Of a stretch of 64,000 nt of DNA, positions 59,155 to 64,000 are shown one piece after another. Both the position numbers and the translations under genes were made by a program. The stretch is from Dehalococcoidia bacterium (GTDB lineage Bacteria; Chloroflexota; Dehalococcoidia; UBA2979), in NCBI GenBank assembly GCA_023228825.1, contig JALOAL010000005.1, positions 62,001 through 126,000 of the forward strand, written 5' to 3'. The notes beneath the pieces are model-generated. The model searched no databases. It saw nothing but the letters and a program-made list of their open reading frames with translations, and was not told the origin of the DNA. Position 1 is the first letter of the stretch. Every line of letters begins with the position of its first letter.

Positions 59155-60291
59155 TCACGCCGGCGCCTGCGCGCTGGTCGTCTCGTCCGTGTCGGCATCG
59201 CTCTCCGCCGCGCCGTCGGTGTCCTCCTCGGCCTCGAGGTCGTCGAGGACGAGCGTGGGGCGACGCGGGGCCACGGCGCGGTCTTCCTCCACCACGTCCG
59301 AGATCTGGATGCCCACGTGGCCGCTGACCACCCCCGGCAGGCCTCGGAAGCGCGTGTGCTCGCCGACCAGCACGTCCAGCGGGCGGCCCAGGCGGGCGTC
59401 CAGCACAAACGTGTCGCCCTCCTGCAGGCCCGCTATCGACCGCGCCGGCAGGTCCACCCCGCCCAGGCGCACCGAGAGTTCCAGGCGGGAGCGGTCGATG
59501 AGCCACTCCATGGCCATGCGCTCGTCGGCCGTGGGCGCGTGGCGGTTGCCGGAGGCGATCCACAACTGGGCGGACAGCGCGTGCGCCACTGGCTCGATCA
59601 CCGTGTACGGGAGACAGATCGACATCGCGCCGCGGTGGTTGCCCACGCTGATCTCGAAGAAGGCGGTCAGCACCACGTCTGTGGGAGCCGCCACCTGGAT
59701 GAGCGAGGCGTCCTGCCCCACGTCCAGCAGGGAGGGCTCCACGGGGCGGACGCTGGACCACATCTCTTTCAGCGCCTGGCTGAACGTGCGTGAGAAGGAG
59801 CGCAGCAGGCCCACCTCCACCTCGCCCGCCTCGCGGCTGCGGTCGATGAGTGTGCCGTTGCCACCCAGCAGGCGGTCCACCACCTCCGCCGCGATGTCCA
59901 TGCTGAACTCCACCACCATGCTGCCCCGCAGCGGACGCAGGCCCAGCACGTAGCAGACCGTGGGGCTCGTCACCTGGCTCTGCCACTCCTCGTACAGGCC
60001 CTGCTCCAGCGTGGACAGGCGCACCTGCACCAGCGTCCGCAGCCGCGAGGAGAACGAGGCGCCCAGCAGCCGGGCAAAGTGCTCGTGCATGGACTGCAAC
60101 GTCGCCCACTGTTCCTTGGAGAACTTGTCCGGGCGACGGAAGTCGTAGGTCTTGATCGCGGCGCCCATGGAGCGCTCCGCACGACGGCCAGAGGCCGCAG
60201 CCTCCTGATCGTCCTGCGTGGCGCCCTCGCCCGGCAGGTCGTTCAAGAGCGCATCGATCTCCCACTGGGAAAGCGCCCGTTGCTCAGCCAT
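59155..60291 (-). CDS. fliM: Flagellar motor switch protein FliM
   Basis: 378 residues from ATG 60291 behind GGAG. The CheY-P-binding N-terminus is LSQWEIDALLNDL (residues 7-19). The middle CheC-like domain and C-terminal SpoA domain (DARLGRPLDVLVGEHTRFRGLPGVVSGHVGIQISDVV) are present. RLLGASFSSRLRTLVQVRLSTLEQ is typical. With FliY and FliG it forms the switch; fliG is not in the window. Confidence 0.95.
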   Translation of the reverse strand: MAEQRALSQWEIDALLNDLPGEGATQDDQEAAASGRRAERSMGAAIKTYDFRRPDKFSKEQWATLQSMHEHFARLLGASFSSRLRTLVQVRLSTLEQGLYEEWQSQVTSPTVCYVLGLRPLRGSMVVEFSMDIAAEVVDRLLGGNGTLIDRSREAGEVEVGLLRSFSRTFSQALKEMWSSVRPVEPSLLDVGQDASLIQVAAPTDVVLTAFFEISVGNHRGAMSICLPYTVIEPVAHALSAQLWIASGNRHAPTADERMAMEWLIDRSRLELSVRLGGVDLPARSIAGLQEGDTFVLDARLGRPLDVLVGEHTRFRGLPGVVSGHVGIQISDVVEEDRAVAPRRPTLVLDDLEAEEDTDGAAESDADTDETTSAQAPA

Positions 60292-60335
60292 CGTCTGCTC
60301 CACTGCCGCCTGGTCGGTCCGCCCCTGGGCGGGCT

Positions 60336-60971
60336 CTACTGGGTGATGAAGTTCAAGAAGAGGACGCGCACCACGCGCGGCTCCTCGATCAGGTCGTCCA
60401 CCGCGCGCTGGATCTCCGCCCGCAGCGCGTCCTTGCCCTCTGGCGTGGCGATCTCGCTGGCCGTGTGCCCGGTCACGATGCTGGTGACCGCGTCCTCGAT
60501 GAGGGCGCGCCCGCTGCCGATGGTGTGCTCGAACTGATCCATCAGGGCGACCAGTTCCGCCTCGCAGGCGTCGCCGCCGCCACCGGCGTCGACCGGGTGT
60601 GCGCCCGCGTACCGCCCATCCGTCACCACAGCGACCATCAGCGCGCCCGTCGCCGGAACCTCGGCGCGCGCGACGTGCGAGGACCTCCCGCAGCCGTTCA
60701 GCACGTGCTCCCACCTCGGGTCCTTCGTCTCGAACTCGATGGCCGTCTGCAACTTCAGGTAGACCGAGGGCGAGCCCCGCTCCGGGAGCAGGTTGAACAC
60801 GCGGTCGCTCAGCGTGATGTGCGGCCCGAGTTTGCCGGGCACGCTCACCACCCGAGGCGTCTGCGCGCTGACCTCGCCGCCCACGCCGTCCAGCAGGAAC
60901 GTGAAGGCGGCGAACGCGACCAGCGCTCCCACCACCACGCCCGCAACGGTCAGGACGATGGGCTTCTTCAT
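60336..60971 (-). CDS. fliL: Flagellar basal-body protein FliL
   Basis: 211 residues from ATG 60971, sharing one base with the motB stop. A single membrane segment (IVLTVAGVVVGALVAFAAFTFLL) precedes a periplasmic domain (LSDRVFNLLPERGSPSVYLKLQTAIEFETKD ... LRAEIQRAVDDLIEEPRVVRVLFLNFITQ), the FliL signature. It contains a ~35-residue insertion with two extra cysteines (NGCGRSS, GGDACEA), possibly a disulfide-bonded loop. FliL supports stator function at the motor. Confidence 0.9.
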   Translation of the reverse strand: MKKPIVLTVAGVVVGALVAFAAFTFLLDGVGGEVSAQTPRVVSVPGKLGPHITLSDRVFNLLPERGSPSVYLKLQTAIEFETKDPRWEHVLNGCGRSSHVARAEVPATGALMVAVVTDGRYAGAHPVDAGGGGDACEAELVALMDQFEHTIGSGRALIEDAVTSIVTGHTASEIATPEGKDALRAEIQRAVDDLIEEPRVVRVLFLNFITQ

Positions 60972-61753
60972 CACTCGACTCCGTCCGCCGCACCGGCGCC
61001 GGTGGGCTCAGCAACATCGCCACCCCCGATACGGGACGGCGGGTAGAGCAGCACGATGTCCGCGCGCCGGTTCAACGCGCGGCCTTCCGGGGTGAGGTTG
61101 TCCGCAATGGGGCGATGCTCGCCGTAGCCGGCCGCGAACGTGCGCGCCGGGTCCACGCCCAGGTCCTCCGTCAGGTAGCGCAGCACCGCCGTGGCGCGGG
61201 AGGAGGAGAGTTCCCAGTTGGAGGCGTATTTCTGAGTGGCCAGCGGGATGTTGTCCGTGTGCCCCTCCACGCGCACCTCGTTCGGCGTAGAGTTCACCGC
61301 CTCCGCCACGATCGCCAGCAGCGGCTTGGCCTCCTCCCGGATGTCCGCACTCGCGGAGGGAAAGACCAGGTTGTCCGCCAGGCGGATGACAATGCGGTCC
61401 TCGTCACGGGTGACCAGGATCTGGCCCTGCAGGCCCGCCTCCCGCGTACGCTCGTCCACCAGGCGGCGGATCTGCTCCAGGTCAATGTCGACCGTGCCCG
61501 CCAGGTTGCGCTCCGGGACAATGCCGGTGCCGCCGTCCAGGATGGAACCGCCCGCCTCGGCGTTCTTCACGTCCACGTTGAACGCGTCCGCCAGCCCGCG
61601 GGCCAGCGCCTCGAATTTCACCTCGTTCGCGTCCGCCGTGGCGTACAGGATGATGAAGAAGCCCAGCAGCAGCGTGACCAGGTCCGCGTAGGAGATCACC
61701 CAGCGCTCGTCCGGGTGCTCCTCCGTGTGACCTCGACCTCGGCGGCGGCTCAT
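60971..61753 (-). CDS. motB: Flagellar stator protein MotB
   Basis: 260 residues. The plug/membrane part RWVISYADLVTLLLGFFIILYA contains the proton- or sodium-binding Asp24. The C-terminal OmpA-like peptidoglycan-binding domain is LVFPSASADIREEAKPLLAIVAEAVNSTPNEVRVEGHTDNIPLATQKYASNWELSSSRA. It overlaps motA by 4 nt. Ion specificity cannot be told with confidence. Confidence 0.95.
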   Translation of the reverse strand: MSRRRGRGHTEEHPDERWVISYADLVTLLLGFFIILYATADANEVKFEALARGLADAFNVDVKNAEAGGSILDGGTGIVPERNLAGTVDIDLEQIRRLVDERTREAGLQGQILVTRDEDRIVIRLADNLVFPSASADIREEAKPLLAIVAEAVNSTPNEVRVEGHTDNIPLATQKYASNWELSSSRATAVLRYLTEDLGVDPARTFAAGYGEHRPIADNLTPEGRALNRRADIVLLYPPSRIGGGDVAEPTGAGAADGVE

Positions 61754-62550
61754 GCGGCGGCCTGACCGGCGGCGACGTCGTCGTCCTCTGGAGTGCGCGC
61801 CTCGGGGGCCAGGTAGGACTGCAACTTCTCGCGGACGATGCGGGGGTTGTCACCGGCCTGGATGGCCAGGATGCCCTCCAGGATCATCTCGCGGACCGTC
61901 TGCTCCTCGTTGGCGATGGCCTTCAACTTCATGGCCATCGGCAGGAGCACCACGTTGGCGAAGCCCACGCCGTAGAACGTGGCCACGAAGGCCACCGCAA
62001 TGCCGTGGCCCAGTTCCGCCACGTCCCCACCCAGTTTCCCCAGCACCGTGATGAGGCCCATGACGGCCCCCAGCACGCCCAGCGTGGGCGAGAAGCCCGA
62101 GGCAGCCCGGAAGACCTCCGCCTTCTCGCTCTCCCGCTGCACCCCGCCTTCGATCTCGATCTCCAGGATGGAGCGCAGCGCCTCCGGGTCCGTGCCGTCG
62201 ATCATCAGCGTCAGGCCCTTGCGGGCGAAGTCGTCGCCCACGTTCTGCGCGTCGTCCTCCAGCGACAGCAGGCCCTCGCGGCGCGCCTTGTCCGCCATGC
62301 TCACCAGCCGCGAGGCCATCTCGTGCGGCTCCGGCCCTCCGCCGCCCTGCAGCGCGCGGCGGTAGGACGCAGGGATGCTCTTCACCTGCGCCGGCGGGAA
62401 CGAGGCAATAGTGGCGCCCAGGGTGCCGACCACCACGATCATGAATCCCGGCAGGTTCATCAGCGACACCATGGCGCCGCCCTCCACGACGAATCCGCCC
62501 AGGATGCCGATGGCGGCAATCAACAGCCCTGCGATCGTCGTGGCGCCCAC
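61750..62550 (-). CDS. motA: Flagellar stator protein MotA
   Basis: 266 residues, four membrane segments. Motifs: GGFVVEGGAMVSLMNLPGFMIVVVGTLGATIASFP, cytoplasmic KARREGLLSLEDDAQNVGDDFARKGLTLMIDGTDPEALRSILE with the conserved motor-contact charges, and APTLGVLGAVMGLITVLGKLGGDVAELGHGIAVAFVATFYGVGFANVVLLPMA-type C-terminal helices. It partners MotB, encoded immediately downstream. Confidence 0.95.
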   Translation of the reverse strand: MGATTIAGLLIAAIGILGGFVVEGGAMVSLMNLPGFMIVVVGTLGATIASFPPAQVKSIPASYRRALQGGGGPEPHEMASRLVSMADKARREGLLSLEDDAQNVGDDFARKGLTLMIDGTDPEALRSILEIEIEGGVQRESEKAEVFRAASGFSPTLGVLGAVMGLITVLGKLGGDVAELGHGIAVAFVATFYGVGFANVVLLPMAMKLKAIANEEQTVREMILEGILAIQAGDNPRIVREKLQSYLAPEARTPEDDDVAAGQAAA

Positions 62551-62590
62551 TCGTGCCTCCCCCTGCTTCCGCGCTCCCGAGCCGGGCCCG

Positions 62591-62809
62591 TCAGTCCCGG
62601 ACCAGGCTCAGCGGCGGGCGGCCCACGCCGCCGTACACCGAGCGCCGGTACTCCAGCACCCGCGCAACCACCTCGTCCGTCGACTCCAGCACCACGAACG
62701 AGTGGCCGTTGAACAGCACGATGTGGGTGTCCGGAGTGCTCTCCACGCTCTGGATGAACTCCGCGTTCAGGACGAACTCGCTGCGGTCCAGGCGGGTGAC
62801 TCGGATCAT
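62591..62809 (-). CDS. flbD: FlbD-family flagellar protein
   Basis: 72 residues: MIRVTRLDRSEFVLNAEFIQSVESTPDTHIVLFNGHSFVVLESTDEVVARVLEYRR matches the short FlbD/YlzI family found just before motA-motB or fliL in Gram-positive and Chloroflexota-type flagellar clusters. Function unknown. GGAGGCGC precedes ATG 62809. Beyond it lies a 278-nt gap holding a tandem repeat. Confidence 0.9.
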   Translation of the reverse strand: MIRVTRLDRSEFVLNAEFIQSVESTPDTHIVLFNGHSFVVLESTDEVVARVLEYRRSVYGGVGRPPLSLVRD

Positions 62810-62956
62810 GGGAGCGCCTCCGGCGTCACGGCAGCCGCGAGGACCTCGCAGCCCGGTGACGTGGCCGCCATTGTTCGGCTGCGGCGCTCCCTCCCGTATC
62901 GGGGACTCCCCGCACCCTCGCCCCCGCACTCCCCGAGGTTGCACGCGAGCGCGGCG

Positions 62957-63009
62957 AGGCAGCGGCCCAGGCAGCGGCAAGGCAGCGGCAAGGCAGCGGC
63001 AAGGCAGCG
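62957..63009. repeat. Tandem 11-nt repeats upstream of flbD
   Basis: Five copies (three near-exact) of AGGCAGCGGCA. They lie in the 278-nt gap between flbD and the CheY-like gene. The gap may hold the operon promoter; I see no clear -10 box. Repeat number could vary by slippage. Confidence 0.75.
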
Positions 63010-63087
63010 TCGCGCGCACGCAGAGCAGCACCCGCAGGCCCTCGGCAGGACGCCGAGGCGCGGGCGGCGGCAGGCGTCGGAGGGAGG

Positions 63088-63492
63088 CTAGGAGGGGCGG
63101 CGGTCGCGCGGGAGGAGCGAGGTCAGCAAGCCGCGCAGGTCGGCGATCGTGAACGGCTTGGGCAGGAACGCGTCTGCACCGGCGGCCTTGATCTCGTGCT
63201 CCTGCAGGTCGTCGCTGTAGGCGGACATGGCGATCACCGGAACCAGGTCCCAGCGGTGCTGCTCCCGGATGCGGCTCGCCAACTCCGCACCGCCCATCCG
63301 AGGCATGCGGATGTCCGTGAGCAGCAGGTCCGGCTCCAGGCCGTCCTCCAGCGCCGCGAGGGCTTCCTGACCGTCCGCGCACAGCACCGAGTCGAAGCCG
63401 GCCGCGCGCAGGGCAATGCCCAGCATCGCGCGGACGCTCTCTTCGTCTTCGGCCACCAGCACCAGGGGGCGTTCTCCGCCAGCCGTTTCCAC
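63088..63492 (-). CDS. CheY-like single-domain response regulator
   Basis: 134 residues, GTG start. A stand-alone receiver: acidic pocket AEDE (14-17), phospho-acceptor Asp60 (LLLTDIRMPRMGG), Ser90, and Lys112 (LPKPF). There is no output domain. By context it could act on the motor switch as CheY, but no chemotaxis genes are in the window; a phosphorelay role is equally possible. Confidence 0.85.
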   Translation of the reverse strand: METAGGERPLVLVAEDEESVRAMLGIALRAAGFDSVLCADGQEALAALEDGLEPDLLLTDIRMPRMGGAELASRIREQHRWDLVPVIAMSAYSDDLQEHEIKAAGADAFLPKPFTIADLRGLLTSLLPRDRRPS

Positions 63493-63544
63493 GCGCGAGA
63501 TGTTGTCACACCCCCACCGGGCGCACGAGCACCGGGACGCGGCG

Positions 63545-63566
63545 AGGGCGGCCGAAAGGCCGCCCT
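63545..63566. terminator. Hairpin between NarL-type and CheY-like genes
   Basis: AGGGCGGCC (63545-63553) pairs with GGCCGCCCT (63558-63566) around GAAA (UUUC on the minus strand). It lies 86 nt after the NarL-type stop and before the CheY-like start, so it is a likely terminator of the upstream transcript; no U-run follows. Confidence 0.6.
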
Positions 63567-63651
63567 ACATACATCCTTCACCGGCTCGTCAGGAAATTGC
63601 CAGCGCGGGCGCCTCGCAATGGCCGTGCTGGCTCGGCCGTGCGAGCGCCTG

Positions 63652-64000
63652 CTAGATCGCCTGGCGCTCGACGTCCATGGAGGAGGCGCCGTCCAGGCTG
63701 ACCAGGCCGCGCCTGATGGCGTAGCGGATCAGGTCCGTGCGGTTCTTCGCGTGCAGTTTCGTCATGATGTGGGCGCGGTGCGCCTCCACCGTCTTCACGC
63801 TGATCACCAGTTCGTCCGCGATCGCCTGGTTAGAGAGGCCTTCCGCGATCAATTGCAGCACCTCACGCTCACGCGGGGTCAACGTGTCGTAGCCGGTCTT
63901 GCCCTCGGGCTGCTTCGCCTGCATGAGGACGTCGTTGACAGAGATCTCCTCGGAGACCGAGGTGGAGAAGTAGGTGTTGCCGCGGCGGACAGACTGGATC
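63652..64000 (-). CDS. NarL/FixJ-family response regulator, C-terminal part, cut by window edge
   Basis: No start codon is inside the window: the frame runs through to base 64000 with the linker IQSVRRGNTYFSTSVSEEI, typical between receiver and effector. The LuxR-type helix-turn-helix is TLTPREREVLQLIAEGLSNQAIADELVISVKTVEAHRAHIMTKL. So at least 115 residues are seen and the receiver lies beyond the right edge. Target unknown; possibly a regulator of the flagellar cluster. Confidence 0.88.
   Translation of the reverse strand, partial: IQSVRRGNTYFSTSVSEEISVNDVLMQAKQPEGKTGYDTLTPREREVLQLIAEGLSNQAIADELVISVKTVEAHRAHIMTKLHAKNRTDLIRYAIRRGLVSLDGASSMDVERQAI

Noticed and set aside
62957..63009. CRISPR-like or attachment-site repeats upstream of flbD
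   Set aside because: Short contiguous 11-nt units without spacers, and no integrase nearby.

Overview
This window is high-G+C bacterial chromosome with no transposase, integrase, prophage or CRISPR array that I can see. Gene order, the DUF3179 lipoprotein, several SDR and crotonase genes, TRIC/YicG and PH-domain membrane proteins, and a Bacillus-like flagellar gene order (flhB-flhA-flhF...sigma28-swrB-like, fliY-type fliN, fliW-csrA) fit a motile member of Chloroflexota or a neighbouring phylum. That placement is an inference from family content, not from a phylogenetic marker. Stop codons are skewed to TAG (about 38 of 73 by hand count), and many first-in-operon genes carry a TAnnnT box 6-9 nt before the start codon, pointing to frequent leaderless mRNAs.

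Region 1 (1-18.9 kb) is a mixed metabolic region: two crotonases, five SDRs (two of them lacking catalytic residues), UppP, a TRIC-family channel, an alpha-hydroxy-acid oxidase, a GcvT-fold protein, two metallo-beta-lactamase-fold hydrolases, two PPOX-fold flavoproteins, a DinB protein, a candidate nuclease/DUF2283 toxin-antitoxin-like pair, and a frameshifted VOC gene.

Region 2 (19.0-38.3 kb) holds most branched-chain amino-acid biosynthesis: ilvE, then ilvB-ilvN-ilvC-leuA-leuC-leuD ending in a 13-bp bidirectional terminator, then leuB, then cimA. ilvD is not in the window. Two 27-codon leader peptides precede this machinery. One, ending LGLLVLVLI, lies before ilvB; the other, ending in an Ile-Ile-containing stretch, lies before cimA. 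Both begin MAS, start close behind a -10 box and are followed by hairpins, so transcription attenuation is likely. A third Leu-rich reading frame with hairpins separates ilvC from leuA. Unrelated genes (PH-domain protein, geranylgeranyl-reductase-like flavoprotein, DUF3179 lipoprotein, APH kinase, lipoprotein, Fic protein) are interspersed.

Region 3 (38.3-41.6 kb) has an OmpR-type response regulator with its histidine kinase, and an ArsR repressor overlapping an AHSA1/SRPBCC gene.

Region 4 (41.6-64 kb) is a long flagellar cluster read right to left: flbD, motA, motB, fliL, fliM, fliY/N, fliO, P, Q, R, flhB, flhA, flhF, a PilZ protein, a small membrane protein, sigma28, a SwrB-like protein, an LPNTG-anchored surface protein, flgF, flgG, flgM, flgN, flgK, flgL, fliW and csrA. 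Most junctions overlap or are only a few bases apart. Upstream are a CheY-like protein and a NarL-type regulator cut by the window edge. Hook, rod, MS-ring, export ATPase and flagellin genes are absent and may lie beyond the right edge. The most novel features are the twin leader peptides and the LPNTG protein translationally coupled inside sigma28-swrB-flgF.
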